This document shows, one piece after another, positions 7,935 through 18,777 of a DNA stretch of 64,000 nucleotides. A model generated the notes under the pieces. The model saw nothing but the letters and a program-made list of their open reading frames with translations, was not told the DNA's origin and did not search any database. How positions within the stretch are numbered: the stretch's first letter is position 1; every line of letters begins with the position of its first letter. A program made the position numbers and the translations under genes. This stretch comes from Alcanivorax sp. DP30 (GTDB lineage: Bacteria; Pseudomonadota; Gammaproteobacteria; Pseudomonadales; Alcanivoracaceae), in assembly GCF_009882945.1 (NCBI RefSeq), contig NZ_WTUY01000004.1:1-64000 (forward strand), written 5' to 3'.

Positions 7935-8040
7935 GGCCGTTTTGCGGTAGCAACAGCAACATGCGCAAAGCAAAACCGGGAGAGCGGTACTGCGGGAGTG
8001 CTGCCAGCACACCAAAAACCTTGCCGCCCTTCCCACCCCG

Positions 8041-8079
8041 AAAACAAAAACGCCCCGCTATGCGGGGCGTTTTTGTTTT
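8041..8079. terminator. Bidirectional terminator after purA
   Basis: AAAACAAAAACGCCCCGC pairs perfectly with its complement across a TAT loop, giving A- and T-runs on both sides. It lies 11 bases past the purA stop on the minus strand and can also stop rightward transcripts. Confidence 0.9.
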
Positions 8080-8089
8080 CGTGTCAGCC

Positions 8090-9403
<1,314 letters not shown>

Positions 9404-9411
9404 TTAACGCT

Positions 9412-9427
9412 TACACGTGACACGTGC
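9412..9427 (-). promoter_or_regulatory. Palindrome upstream of purA
   Basis: CACGTG-A-CACGTG is a 13-base palindrome about 30 bases before the purA start. It does not resemble the ACGCAAACGTTTGCGT PurR operator. It may bind an unidentified regulator or be coincidental. Confidence 0.3.
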
Positions 9428-9465
9428 ATTTTTCCTGACGTCAGACGGATCACTCCGCCCATGAA

Positions 9466-10638
9466 TCAAATTTTTTGAATGACCCAGCCATTATCAGCCT
9501 GGACCAGCTTGCGCTGGCAACCGAGCACCCGCGGATCATTGTCCGCCCCCGGCAACGCCAGCACCACCCGTTCGCCCTGTTCACGCAGGGCCGCCACGGA
9601 AGCCGCAAAATCCGCATCACGCAGCGAACCTTCAGCCAGAATGCCATTGTTTTCTGCCGCCTGGACGTGGGCTGCCAGCATCTTCAGATCAGCACTGAAG
9701 CCTGTGGCGGCACGGGCCCGGCCAAACACTTCGCCGATATGATCATAGCGGCCGCCCTTGGCCAGCGGTTCACTCTGCCCCGGCAAATAGGCCGCAAAGA
9801 CACAGCCGGTATGGTAGTGATAGCCACGCAGTTCACCCAGATCCAGATGCAGGTTAACGCCCTTCGCCGCCAACACCTCGACCAGTTCGGAAAGTTCAGA
9901 CAGCGCCTCCAGGGCCACCGGGAAATCGCCCAGTAACGCCCGCGCCTGATCCAGCACTCGCGCATCACCGGCCAACCAGGGCAACGCCAGCAAGGCATCA
10001 CCCGCCTTGGCCGGCAACTCGCATTCTTCCACGAAGCTTTCCAGTTCCACCCGCGCCTTGCGCACGTAGATATCTTCCAGCTGGTATTGCCGGGCCTCGC
10101 TCAGATCGCAGGCTTCCAGTAGTCCACGGAACAGGCCCACATGACCCAGATCCAGCACAAGGGTCTGATCAAGGCCCGCCAGTTCCAGAGTTTCCAGCAG
10201 CAGCGAGATCACTTCCAGATCGCTATCGGCACCTGCATGGCCGAACAGCTCCACACCGATCTGATAAGGAAGACGCGTGCCCCCAGCCACTGCCGGACGG
10301 GTACGCAAAGCGCTGGAGCAGTAGCACAGCCGGGTCGGTGCACTCTGGCGCAGGCTGTGGGCATCCATTCGTGCCACCTGGGGAGTAATGTCGGCACGTA
10401 CCCCCATCAGACGACCGGTGAGCTGGTCAGTAATCTTGAAGGTTTCACGCTCCAGATCACGGCCTGCGCCATTGAGCAGGGATTCGAGAAACTCGATCAG
10501 CGGCGGGAATACCAGCTCGTAGCCCCAACGCTGATACAGGTCCAGCGTGCGACGACGCAATTGCTCAATCGCCCGGGCGCGGCCGGGAAGAACTTCTTCC
10601 ACCCCATCGGGCAGCAGCCACTGTGCTTCCTGATTCAT
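9466..10638 (-). CDS. hisZ: ATP phosphoribosyltransferase regulatory subunit
   Basis: HisZ is a catalytically inactive histidyl-tRNA-synthetase-like protein that partners with the short form of HisG to make and regulate the first enzyme of histidine synthesis. The 390-residue protein begins LLPDGVEEVLPGRARAIE, has class II synthetase-like motif 2 (VRADITPQVARMDA) and a late GGRYD-type motif (KGGRYDHIGEVFGRARAATGFSADL), and lacks the anticodon-binding domain of HisS. Its place between the DUF2065 gene and purA matches the conserved hfl-hisZ-purA order, which separates it from true HisS. Confidence 0.96.
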   Translation of the reverse strand: MNQEAQWLLPDGVEEVLPGRARAIEQLRRRTLDLYQRWGYELVFPPLIEFLESLLNGAGRDLERETFKITDQLTGRLMGVRADITPQVARMDAHSLRQSAPTRLCYCSSALRTRPAVAGGTRLPYQIGVELFGHAGADSDLEVISLLLETLELAGLDQTLVLDLGHVGLFRGLLEACDLSEARQYQLEDIYVRKARVELESFVEECELPAKAGDALLALPWLAGDARVLDQARALLGDFPVALEALSELSELVEVLAAKGVNLHLDLGELRGYHYHTGCVFAAYLPGQSEPLAKGGRYDHIGEVFGRARAATGFSADLKMLAAHVQAAENNGILAEGSLRDADFAASVAALREQGERVVLALPGADNDPRVLGCQRKLVQADNGWVIQKI

Positions 10639-10705
10639 TCATTCACCATGTTCGGGTATTGAAAATGCCGTTGCCGGCCTTTCCACTTCGCCGTGAAGTC
10701 AGATC

Positions 10706-10894
10706 CTACAGACCTGCCAACAGGCCGGCGCCCAGCAACATCAGCACCAGCCCAAGAATTCTCAATGTTCGTCCGGACATTCCCGCCACCTGCAGGGCAG
10801 CCGCACGGGCACGCTCCGGGGCCAGAAACAGTGGAATGCCTTCAATGACCAACACCAGGCACAACGCCTTGATCAACAAGGAAAAATCCATCAT
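10706..10894 (-). CDS. DUF2065 small membrane protein
   Basis: The protein is 62 residues if it starts at the ATG at 10894 (a second ATG follows at once). The longer open frame reaches back through a terminator and is not credible. It has two hydrophobic helices, LIKALCLVLVIEGIPLFLA and ILGLVLMLLGAGLLAGL, separated by a short basic loop. This is the layout of DUF2065 proteins, which almost always sit between hflC and hisZ, as here. Function is unknown; the position suggests a link to the HflKC membrane complex. Confidence 0.8.
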   Translation of the reverse strand: MMDFSLLIKALCLVLVIEGIPLFLAPERARAAALQVAGMSGRTLRILGLVLMLLGAGLLAGL

Positions 10895-10913
10895 TACTGC
10901 CAAAAACAGCCAC

Positions 10914-10941
10914 AAAAAAACCGGGAGCATTGCCCCCGGTT
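10914..10941 (-). terminator. Terminator-like hairpin upstream of the DUF2065 gene
   Basis: On the minus strand AACCGGGGGC pairs with GCTCCCGGTT and is followed by a T-run, only about 20 bases before the DUF2065 start. Together with the hairpin at 11373 it isolates the repeat-containing gap. Its position so close to a start raises the possibility of attenuation. Confidence 0.65.
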
Positions 10942-11162
10942 GCGGCATTCTATCACGGGTTCCCGGCATCTGACAGGTTCAACATGCCTGTCCAAACCCA
11001 TCGCTGACGTATCAGCAGATGGCACTTTCCGTGACTTTTCCGCGCCTCACGCTCCCGTCTTGTAGCTTGCCGCTGCTCTCTTCGCCTGTTGCGGCCGCGA
11101 AGCCGCCCATAAAAAAAGGTTCATCGCGGATTTGAGGGAATGGCTTGCAGCAAAGACCTTCC

Positions 11163-11317
11163 CGTAGGAGCGTCGCTCGCGGCGCGATTGCCAACGTCTT
11201 TAAATACCACAGAGAGCACATAACCCACTGAGGGGAAAAAGATTTTCTCTGTGCTTCTCTGTGGTGAAAACGCTTTTGGCCCTGGCCTCGAATCGCGCCG
11301 CGAGCGACGCTCCTACG
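11163..11317. repeat. Dispersed inverted-repeat element, copy 1 (REPIN-like)
   Basis: A 26-base arm beginning CGTAGGAGCGTCGCTCG at 11163-11188 is repeated as a perfect reverse complement at 11292-11317. The centre holds ACCACAGAGA and TCTCTGTGGT, a second nested inverted repeat, and then CTTTTGGCCCTGG. A second copy with the same plan lies at 23262-23433. The element fills most of the 450-bp gap between hflC and the DUF2065 gene. No gene is visible in it. Confidence 0.75.
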
Positions 11318-11372
11318 GAAAGGGGCTGGGGGAATTAAATCGGGCTTTTCCCGCTAATCCGCGATGAACCAT

Positions 11373-11400
11373 AAAAAAGCCCCGCAGTGCGGGGCTTTTT
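11373..11400. terminator. Bidirectional terminator after hflC
   Basis: AAAAAAGCCCCGC pairs with GCGGGGCTTTTT around AGT, 17 bases past the hflC stop. A- and T-runs on both sides make it work in either direction. Confidence 0.9.
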
Positions 11401-11416
11401 GTGTACCCGGGCCTGG

Positions 11417-12463
11417 TTACTGCCCTTTGGCACCCTTCATATAGCGGAAGAAGTCGCTGTCCGGCTCCAGAATCATCACATCTTCCGGATCCTTGAAGCT
11501 CTCCTTGTAGGCTTGCAGGCTGCGATAGAAGCGGAAGAACTCCTTGTCCTGATTGTACGCCCCGGCGTAGATGGACGCCGCGAGCGCATCACCTTCACCA
11601 CGGATCGCCTGGGACTTGCGATAGGCATCCGCCAGGATCTCGGTGCGCTGACGATCGGCACCGGCGCGGATCTTCTCTGCTTCCTCGCGACCCTGGGAAC
11701 GGTGTGCTGCTGCGTCACGCTGGCGCTCGGCACGCATACGGTCAAAGACTCGACCACGCACCTGTTCCGGCCAGTCCACCTGCTTCACACGGATATCCAC
11801 CACTTCGATACCCAGATCTTCCATGGTGGACTTGTTAACTTCCTCCCGGACCTGATCCATCAGCGCTTCACGCTGATCAGAAGCTGAAGCGCTATCCGCA
11901 ACGGCCTTGCCTTCTGCCGCATCCAGCACAGAAGCATCCAGTTTTTCGGTAGGCACCTCAGTGGTTTCACCCGTGGTGGGATCCCGGATGATAGCCTTGC
12001 CATCCTTCACCTCTTCCACATCACTTTCACCGGCGACCACCTGGAACACGGTGCGGGAAGCAAACTCGTTACGCAGCGCCTCATTCACTCGCGGATCCAG
12101 CAGCTGCCGAGCACGGTCTTCCATGATCTGCGGGTTGGAAGACCCGCCACCCACACTCACGATGTAGCGCTGAACATTGTTGATCCGCCATACCACGAAG
12201 GCATCCACGTTCAGCAGCTTTTTCTCTGCGGTCAGGAACGCCTGGGTAGGCACGTCATAAACCAGCGCCCGACCATCGACCTTGACTACCTCAGACACAA
12301 ACGGCCATTTGAAATAAATGCCCGGATCCATATCGGCCAGCTTGATCCGGCTGAATTCCTTCAGCACAGCCTTCTCTGTCTGCTTCACGATATAGAAGGA
12401 GTCCAACGCCAGCAGCGCGACTACACCCACTGCCAGAAGCGCAAACCATCCACGATTATTCAT
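11417..12463 (-). CDS. hflC: FtsH protease modulator HflC
   Basis: HflC and HflK form a large membrane complex around the FtsH protease and restrain its action on membrane proteins. The 348-residue protein has one N-terminal membrane helix (FALLAVGVVALLALDSFYIV) followed by an SPFH/band 7 domain and a charged helical tail (DRMRAERQRDAAAHRSQGREEAEKIRAGADRQ). An insertion of acidic and polar residues (VEEVKDGKAIIRDPTTGETTEVP) between strands lengthens it relative to E. coli. The start codon shares one base with the hflK stop (TAATG), so the pair is translationally coupled. Confidence 0.97.
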   Translation of the reverse strand: MNNRGWFALLAVGVVALLALDSFYIVKQTEKAVLKEFSRIKLADMDPGIYFKWPFVSEVVKVDGRALVYDVPTQAFLTAEKKLLNVDAFVVWRINNVQRYIVSVGGGSSNPQIMEDRARQLLDPRVNEALRNEFASRTVFQVVAGESDVEEVKDGKAIIRDPTTGETTEVPTEKLDASVLDAAEGKAVADSASASDQREALMDQVREEVNKSTMEDLGIEVVDIRVKQVDWPEQVRGRVFDRMRAERQRDAAAHRSQGREEAEKIRAGADRQRTEILADAYRKSQAIRGEGDALAASIYAGAYNQDKEFFRFYRSLQAYKESFKDPEDVMILEPDSDFFRYMKGAKGQ

Positions 12464-13626
12464 TAGCGCAACCCCTGGTTCTGTGTGCTGTACAGGCTGC
12501 GGCTGCCACTGCGGCCACTGCCCCCGTCATCGGCCCCGGCACTGGAGGGCGCCCGGGAACCTGCGCTCTGCTCTGCACTTTCTGCCGCCTTGCCTGCATT
12601 CTTCTTCATCAGCTGCTCAAGCGGCAGGTAAATCAGGCTGTTGCCCTTTTCCACATCCACCAGCACCTTGCTGGTAGCGCCGAACACCTGCGTCATGGTT
12701 TCCAGATAGAGACGCTCACGGGTCACATCCGGCGCCTTGCGGTACTCGGTCAGCAGGTCGGTGAAACGATCCGCATCACCGCTGGCGCGATCCACCACCT
12801 GCTGCTTGTAGGCCTCAGCCTCTTCCGTGACCCGGCGTGCTTCGCCCCGGGCCTGGGGAATGACCGCATTGCGGTAAGCTTCGGCTTCATTGCGGAAGCG
12901 ATCTTCATCTTCCTTGGCCTTGGACACATCATCAAAGGCATCACGCACGGCGTTCGGTGCCTCAGTCTTGTCGAGTACCACCTGACGCAGCACCAGACCG
13001 GTGTCGTAGCGGTTCAGGTATTCCGCCAGACGCTCGCGCACCTGCACGGGAATCGCTTCACGATTGTCCTTGAGCACATCATCCATGGACGACGCGCCCA
13101 CCACATGGCGCAACGCTGAGCTGGTGGCGTGCTCCAGAATAGCTTCTGGCTGGGTCACCTTGAGCAGGAACGGACGCGGATCCAGTACCTGGTACTGCAC
13201 CTGCAGGGTCACACTGACGATGTTGGTGTCTTTGGTGAGCATCTCTTCGGTGATCTCAAAGCGACGATTCTGGCCCACATCCACCTTTTCGTACTGTTCG
13301 AAAATCGGTGCCCGCCAGTTCAGGCCCGGCTCCACGATGCGATCGAACTTGCCGAAACGCAACACCACGGCGCGCTCACGCTGATCCACCTGGTACCAGC
13401 CGACAAAGCCATACACCAATGCAGCCACCACAATGGCAATCACCACTACCGGCCAGGGTGATCCTCCACCGGTACTGCCGCCGCTGCCACCGCCCTTGCT
13501 ACCAAAGACGTTATTGATCTTGTCCTTGAGGTTCTTCAGGGCCTCATCAAGATCCGGCGGACCTTGGTCACCGCCACCACCCCAAGGGTCTTTCGGCTTG
13601 TTACCGCCGGGTTCATTCCACGCCAT
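12463..13626 (-). CDS. hflK: FtsH protease modulator HflK
   Basis: The 387-residue start at ATG 13626 (MAWNEPGGN, GGAG upstream) is the family's usual beginning; the open frame extends into hflX but those codons are not HflK-like. The glycine- and proline-rich cytoplasmic lead (KPKDPWGGGGDQGPPDLDE) precedes one membrane helix (WPVVVIAIVVAALVYGFVGWY), the SPFH domain (ERAVVLRFGKFDRIVEPGLNW) and a coiled tail. The C-terminus is low-complexity, rich in G and S. It is coupled to hflC and lies 46 bases after hflX. Confidence 0.97.
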   Translation of the reverse strand: MAWNEPGGNKPKDPWGGGGDQGPPDLDEALKNLKDKINNVFGSKGGGSGGSTGGGSPWPVVVIAIVVAALVYGFVGWYQVDQRERAVVLRFGKFDRIVEPGLNWRAPIFEQYEKVDVGQNRRFEITEEMLTKDTNIVSVTLQVQYQVLDPRPFLLKVTQPEAILEHATSSALRHVVGASSMDDVLKDNREAIPVQVRERLAEYLNRYDTGLVLRQVVLDKTEAPNAVRDAFDDVSKAKEDEDRFRNEAEAYRNAVIPQARGEARRVTEEAEAYKQQVVDRASGDADRFTDLLTEYRKAPDVTRERLYLETMTQVFGATSKVLVDVEKGNSLIYLPLEQLMKKNAGKAAESAEQSAGSRAPSSAGADDGGSGRSGSRSLYSTQNQGLR

Positions 13627-13672
13627 GTAGATCTCCAATCCGTTCGGGCCGCGTCGCCCTCCGGCATTTAAG

Positions 13673-15055
13673 TTAGCCCGCCTTCGGCGAGCGTTCTGAA
13701 TTGTAGGAAGGGGCTCCTTCCCCTGCAACCAGGCCTGCTTCCTCCGCGGGCGCAGGCACAACCAATTCTTCTTCACTAAGGCCCTGCTCACGCAGCAGCC
13801 GCTCGAAATGCACACGGTTCACGTTGATACGCAGCAGCATGCTGCCATCCAATGCCGCCCGCTCGTCAAGCACCTCACCCGCTTCGTGCAGACGCGCGCG
13901 CAGGCGCCCCGCATGGGCGGGCAAGCGAACCCAGCAATCTACCCAGCCTGCCGCCAGCCGTTCGGCAATGGCGTCAAACAGCAGTTCAAATCCTGCTCCG
14001 GTTTGCGCTGAAATCCAGACCCGCCAGGGTTGACCGTGCTCATCTCGATCAATTCGCGGGGCTTCTCCCAGGTTGTCTACCTTGTTGTAGACATGCAGCA
14101 CCGGCAATTGATCCCCACCAATTTCTTCCAGCACCTCGTTGACCGCTTCCACGTTGCTGTCCCGTTCTTCCGCGCTGCAGTCTGTCACATGCAGCAGCAA
14201 GGTGGCGTTAACGGTTTCTTCCAGGGTGGCACGGAAGGCCTGCACCAGGCGGTGCGGCAGATGACGGATGAACCCTACAGTATCCGCCAGAATTGCCGGG
14301 CCCACACCGGGCACCTTAACCTTGCGCAGGGTAGGATCCAGCGTAGCGAACAACTGGTCCGCCACATAGACATCGCCGGTGGTAATGGCATTGAAGAGCG
14401 TCGATTTGCCGGCATTGGTATAGCCGACCAAGGAAATCAGGGGTGTTTCCGAGCGCTGCCGCGCACGGCGGCCCTGGGCACGCTGCTTGCGGACCTTGTC
14501 CAGCCGCGATTCGATGGCGCGGATGCGATCACGCAACAGTCGCCGGTCAGTTTCCAGCTGGGTTTCACCGGGGCCACGCAGCCCGATACCGCCTTTCTGG
14601 CGTTCCAGGTGAGTCCAGCCACGCACCAGGCGAGTGGACAGGTGGCGCAGCTGCGCCAGTTCCACCTGCAACACCCCTTCATGGGTACGGGCGCGCTGGG
14701 CAAAGATATCCAGGATCAGGCCAGTGCGATCCAGCACCCGGCATTTCACCTTGCGCTCAAGATTGCGCTCCTGGGCAGGGCTCAGGGAGTGATTGAACAA
14801 CACCACATCGGCATCGTGTTCCTCCACCAGCTGCGCCAGTTCATCAGTCTTGCCTGTACCGATAAACAGCGCGGGGTCGGGGCGCTCACGCTTGCCGGTA
14901 AGCTCTACCACTGGCTCCACACCACTGGAGGTCACCAGGTGGTGAAACTCGTCCAGATCTTCACGCCCCATGGCATCCGGCAAATCCAGATGCACCAGAA
15001 TGGCCTTCTCTCCGGCGCCCGTGCGCGACTGTTCTGTACGATCAAATAAGTCCAT
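13673..15055 (-). CDS. hflX: Ribosome-associated GTPase HflX
   Basis: HflX binds the ribosome and rescues stalled 70S particles, notably after heat stress. The start is ATG 15055 (MDLFDRTEQ), giving 460 residues; upstream codons lack similarity and cross the intergenic space to hfq. The N-terminal HflX domain (ELVELTGKRERPDPALFIGTGK), a helical linker and the G domain are seen: G1 GYTNAGKST, G3 DTVGFIRHLPH, G4 NKVD. The C-terminal extension ends in acidic and small residues. It lies between hfq and hflK as usual. Confidence 0.97.
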   Translation of the reverse strand: MDLFDRTEQSRTGAGEKAILVHLDLPDAMGREDLDEFHHLVTSSGVEPVVELTGKRERPDPALFIGTGKTDELAQLVEEHDADVVLFNHSLSPAQERNLERKVKCRVLDRTGLILDIFAQRARTHEGVLQVELAQLRHLSTRLVRGWTHLERQKGGIGLRGPGETQLETDRRLLRDRIRAIESRLDKVRKQRAQGRRARQRSETPLISLVGYTNAGKSTLFNAITTGDVYVADQLFATLDPTLRKVKVPGVGPAILADTVGFIRHLPHRLVQAFRATLEETVNATLLLHVTDCSAEERDSNVEAVNEVLEEIGGDQLPVLHVYNKVDNLGEAPRIDRDEHGQPWRVWISAQTGAGFELLFDAIAERLAAGWVDCWVRLPAHAGRLRARLHEAGEVLDERAALDGSMLLRINVNRVHFERLLREQGLSEEELVVPAPAEEAGLVAGEGAPSYNSERSPKAG

Positions 15056-15303
15056 AGAGACCTGATATGGGGATGAATGGGCTGATTGTAAACCAGCAAG
15101 GAGAAAAAGGCAGGAAATTGCACCTCTGATGCTTTTCACTGCGGGTGCTGGAGCCGGTCTACTGCCGTTGCGCCGCCGGGATCGGCATTGCATGTCTGTT
15201 GGCGATGTCTGCAGGCGATGCCACTCTATCAGGAGCCTGCCGCTACAGCATCATTGTCGATTCGCCCTGTTATCTGGCCCGTGCTGAACAGCAAATCCAC
15301 CAT

Positions 15304-15330
15304 AAAAAAGCCACCCGAAGGTGGCTTTTA
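15304..15330 (-). terminator. Terminator after hfq
   Basis: AAAAGCCACC pairs with GGTGGCTTTT around CGAA, about 20 bases past the hfq stop. It separates much of hfq transcription from hflX. Confidence 0.85.
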
Positions 15331-15348
15331 AAGCAAAAGGGCTACGGC

Positions 15349-15633
15349 TTACTGATTACCGTAACTCTCTCCTGCCGGTGCAGCAGTGCCCGGGGTTCCC
15401 GCTGTCATGGCCGGGTTGCCACCTGCGCGGGGGTTACGGGCTGGCACTACGGTGGAAATCGCGTGCTTGTAGACCATCTGGCTGACGGCGTTCTTCAGCA
15501 GGACAACATATTGGTCGAACGACTCAATCTGGCCCTGCAGCTTGATGCCGTTGACCAGAAAGATTGAAACAGGAATCCGTTCCTTACGCAGTGCGTTGAG
15601 GAAAGGGTCTTGTAAAGAATGCCCCTTAGACAT
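15349..15633 (-). CDS. hfq: RNA chaperone Hfq
   Basis: Hfq is a hexameric Sm-like protein that pairs small RNAs with mRNAs. The 94 residues include the standard N-terminus ([24 protein letters not shown]), Gln8, Asp9 and Lys31 for RNA contacts, Phe39 and the Sm2 motif YKHA at 55-58. The C-terminal tail after residue 65 is short and rich in G, A, P and T. The gene follows miaA after a 240-bp gap that probably carries its own promoter. Confidence 0.99.
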   Translation of the reverse strand: MSKGHSLQDPFLNALRKERIPVSIFLVNGIKLQGQIESFDQYVVLLKNAVSQMVYKHAISTVVPARNPRAGGNPAMTAGTPGTAAPAGESYGNQ

Positions 15634-15876
15634 GGCAAGTCTCCTTGAAATAACAGTAAAAAGTGGTGCCCAGCACTTCGGGCAATCAGCGCGGTTTGGA
15701 CAGTGAAACCGTCCCGAACGGTCACCGCCTGTCTGATCCGCAATCAGACAACGTTATTCGTCAACAACCCGGCATAATGGTTCCAGGTGCAGACGTATAT
15801 GGGATGGCAACATCGCCTTAACAAGCCCCCACCCGTGATTCCTTGGCATTATAGACCAAATTAGCAGCAATTCGCT

Positions 15877-16878
15877 TCAACTAAACACAGATTTACAGAT
15901 CTTCGCAAGCTGACCATACAGCGCATTGCGCTGTTGCTCATTATTACTGTCAAACCATTCCAGATTTGGCCATTTCCTTAGCCAGGTGTACTGCCTTTTA
16001 GCCAGTTGCCGGGTCGCGACCACACCTTTCTGGACCATTTCACCTTCATCATATTGGCCATCCAGGTAATCCCACACCTGCCTGTACCCCACCGCCTTGA
16101 TCGCCGGCAGATCCCGGTGCACCCCAGGCAGCGTCGCCAGCATTTTCACTTCATCAACCAGACCCGTCTCCAGCATGAGGGCAAAGCGACGGGCAATCAT
16201 GGCATGCAGCCAGCCACGGTCCTCAGGAGCCAGCGCCGCACTATAGACTGGCCAGGGCAAGCTGCTGAATCTGCTTAAACCATCCTCGCCCAATGTGACA
16301 GCCGTATGATGGTCAGCATGAAAGGCGGACAAAGGCCGACCTGTGAGCCGATAAACCTCCAGGGCTCGTTGCAGGCGCTGCTTGTCTGTGGGCTTAAGCC
16401 GGGCCGCCGTGTCCGGATCCACTTCCTGCAGGGCTGCATGCACCGCCGGCCAGCCTTCCCTGTCTGCCAGCGAGGCGATCTCTTCCCGCACGCCGGCATC
16501 GGCCTGCGGCAATGGCGCCAGTCCTTCCACCAACGCTTTGAAATACAGCATGGTGCCACCCACCAGCAGGGGCAGTTTGCCATTATCGTGAACTGCCTGG
16601 ATCTCGCGAAGGGCATCGGCGCGAAAATCCGCCGCCGAATAGGGTTCGGTAATTTCCCGAAATCCCAGCAACCGGTGAGGGGCCAGAGCAAGTTCCTGGG
16701 GGGTTGGCCGGGCGGCACCGATATCCAGCTGCCGATAAACCAGGGCGGAATCCACATTGATGATTTCCACCGGCAGGGACTTCGCTGCCTCGATAGCCAG
16801 CGCGGTCTTGCCCGAACAGGTAGGCCCCATAAGAAGAAGGACCGGCAAGGCGCCGGCCGGCTTGCGACCGTTGTCCAC
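15877..16878 (-). CDS. miaA: tRNA dimethylallyltransferase
   Basis: MiaA adds a dimethylallyl group to A37 of tRNAs reading UNN codons. The 333 residues start at a GTG immediately after the mutL TAG. Motifs are the P-loop GPTCSGKT at 18-25 (usually GPTASGKT), the [17 protein letters not shown] block, [12 protein letters not shown] and the late [10 protein letters not shown] segment. It is the second gene of the mutL-miaA-hfq arrangement found across gammaproteobacteria, and expression is probably coupled to mutL. Confidence 0.98.
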   Translation of the reverse strand: MDNGRKPAGALPVLLLMGPTCSGKTALAIEAAKSLPVEIINVDSALVYRQLDIGAARPTPQELALAPHRLLGFREITEPYSAADFRADALREIQAVHDNGKLPLLVGGTMLYFKALVEGLAPLPQADAGVREEIASLADREGWPAVHAALQEVDPDTAARLKPTDKQRLQRALEVYRLTGRPLSAFHADHHTAVTLGEDGLSRFSSLPWPVYSAALAPEDRGWLHAMIARRFALMLETGLVDEVKMLATLPGVHRDLPAIKAVGYRQVWDYLDGQYDEGEMVQKGVVATRQLAKRQYTWLRKWPNLEWFDSNNEQQRNALYGQLAKICKSVFS

Positions 16879-18705
16879 CTACTGACCCCGCATGAACAGG
16901 CGATCCAGATCCTTGAGGCTCATCTGGGTCCAGGTCGGCCGGCCATGGTTGCACTGACCGGAGCGCTCGGTGGCTTCCATGTCGCGCAGCAGCGCGTTCA
17001 TTTCCGGAACAGTCAGGCGACGATTGGCGCGCACGCTGCCATGACAGGCCATGGTCGACAGCAGTTCATCCAGCTTTTGCTCAATACGCTCACTGCTGCC
17101 CTGGGCCAGCAAATCCGATAACACATCGCGCACCATGCTTTCGCTGTCGCTGTTACGCAGCATGGCCGGCACTTCACGTACCACCAGGGTCTCGGGCCCG
17201 GCCCGCTCGACCACAAAGCCCAACCGGCTGAAGACCTCCGGCTGCTCCTCGGCAAAGTCCGCCTCCCGGGAGGACACCGCCAGGGACACCGGCACCAGCA
17301 GTGGCTGACTGCGTACCTTGTCATCGGACCAGCTCTGCTTGAGCCGCTCGTAGGTAATGCGCTCATGGGCGGCATGCATGTCCACCACCACCATGCCATG
17401 CTGATTTTCCGCAAGGATAAAGATGCCGTGCAGCTGCGCCACCGCATAGCCCAACGGTGGAATCGTTTCGTCTTCGCTTGCCGGAGGCATCACCGCAGGG
17501 GCCGTATCCTGCACCTGCCCCTGAACCAATGCACCATAGGCATCCGCCTGGCGCATCCCCTGCCCGTATCCGAAACTGCCAGCGGGCGGCGGCGTATAAG
17601 AACGTCCCGAGGGTGCAGACAACGACATGCTCCCCTGGCTGGGCTGAGTCATCGGCATGGAGAGATCGTCCTCCACCACCGCAGGCCCCTGATCCTGTCC
17701 GGGGCGCACTTCGGCTATGGCGCGATGCAGAGAGCTATAGAGAAAACCGTGCACCATGCGCTGCTCGCGGAAGCGGACCTCATGCTTGGTGGGATGCACG
17801 TTCACATCCACCATGGCCGGGTCCAGTTCCAGGAACAACACATACGCGGGATGACGGCCGTGGTATAGCACATCGGCGTAGGCCTGGCGCACCGCATGGC
17901 TGACCACCTTGTCGCGAATCACCCGGCCATTCACATAGAAATACTGCAGGTCCGCCTGGGAACGGGAGAACGTAGGCAGCCCCATCCAGCCATGCAGACG
18001 AATGCCGTCACGTTCCACATCCACCGGGATCGCCTGCTCCATGAACCCTTTACCACACAGCTTGGCCACGCGAGCGGCGCGCAGAGTGTCATCGAGACCG
18101 GCCGGTAGCTGATGGATCACCTTCTGGTTATGGGTCAGCCGGAAGGCAGTATTGAATTCGCTCAACGCAATGCGGCGAAACACCTCTTCCAGATGATTGA
18201 ATTCGGTCTTTTCGGTACGCAGAAAACGTCGCCGGGCCGGAGTGTTGAAGAAGAGGTCACGCATGGTCACGGTGGTGCCGCGGGGATGCCCCGCCGGCGT
18301 GACAGTGGGCGCCATGTCACGCCCTTCCACCTGCACCTGCCAGCCCTCTGCTTCCCCTTCGATATTACTGGCCAAAGTCAGACGCGATACCGAACTGATG
18401 GCCGCCAGCGCTTCACCACGAAAACCCAGGGTGCCGATGGCCTCCAGATCTTCCAGACCGCGAATCTTGCTGGTGGCATGGCGCGAAAGGGCCAGAGGCA
18501 GATCATCACGCTCGATGCCGTGACCATTGTCCCTTACCCGCAACAGCTTCACCCCGCCCTGCTCCACATCCACCGTGATGGATTCGGAACCCGCGTCCAG
18601 GGCATTTTCCAATAACTCTTTCAGCACAGACGCCGGGCGCTCAACGACCTCACCGGCGGCGATCTGGTTGGCAAGGCGGGAATCCAGCAGTTGAATCTTG
18701 GACAA
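16879..18705 (-). CDS. mutL: DNA mismatch repair protein MutL
   Basis: MutL links mismatch recognition by MutS to strand removal. The 608 residues contain the GHKL ATPase motifs [17 protein letters not shown] and [16 protein letters not shown]. The C-terminus has [12 protein letters not shown] (fits DxHA(x)2E(x)4E), ACHGSVRA and CNHGRPTW, the metal-binding motifs of endonuclease-type MutL found in species without MutH; nicking activity is therefore inferred. The likely start is TTG at 18705 (MSKIQLLD) with AAAGGA seven bases upstream; no ATG fits the conserved N-terminus. A proline- and serine-rich linker joins the two domains. Confidence 0.97.
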   Translation of the reverse strand: MSKIQLLDSRLANQIAAGEVVERPASVLKELLENALDAGSESITVDVEQGGVKLLRVRDNGHGIERDDLPLALSRHATSKIRGLEDLEAIGTLGFRGEALAAISSVSRLTLASNIEGEAEGWQVQVEGRDMAPTVTPAGHPRGTTVTMRDLFFNTPARRRFLRTEKTEFNHLEEVFRRIALSEFNTAFRLTHNQKVIHQLPAGLDDTLRAARVAKLCGKGFMEQAIPVDVERDGIRLHGWMGLPTFSRSQADLQYFYVNGRVIRDKVVSHAVRQAYADVLYHGRHPAYVLFLELDPAMVDVNVHPTKHEVRFREQRMVHGFLYSSLHRAIAEVRPGQDQGPAVVEDDLSMPMTQPSQGSMSLSAPSGRSYTPPPAGSFGYGQGMRQADAYGALVQGQVQDTAPAVMPPASEDETIPPLGYAVAQLHGIFILAENQHGMVVVDMHAAHERITYERLKQSWSDDKVRSQPLLVPVSLAVSSREADFAEEQPEVFSRLGFVVERAGPETLVVREVPAMLRNSDSESMVRDVLSDLLAQGSSERIEQKLDELLSTMACHGSVRANRRLTVPEMNALLRDMEATERSGQCNHGRPTWTQMSLKDLDRLFMRGQ

Positions 18706-18777
18706 AACGAATCCTTTGCGACGTCATTGGGCGCCGGCACGGGTATGCCGGCGAGCCGCCTGGGGCGGGCGAAACAA

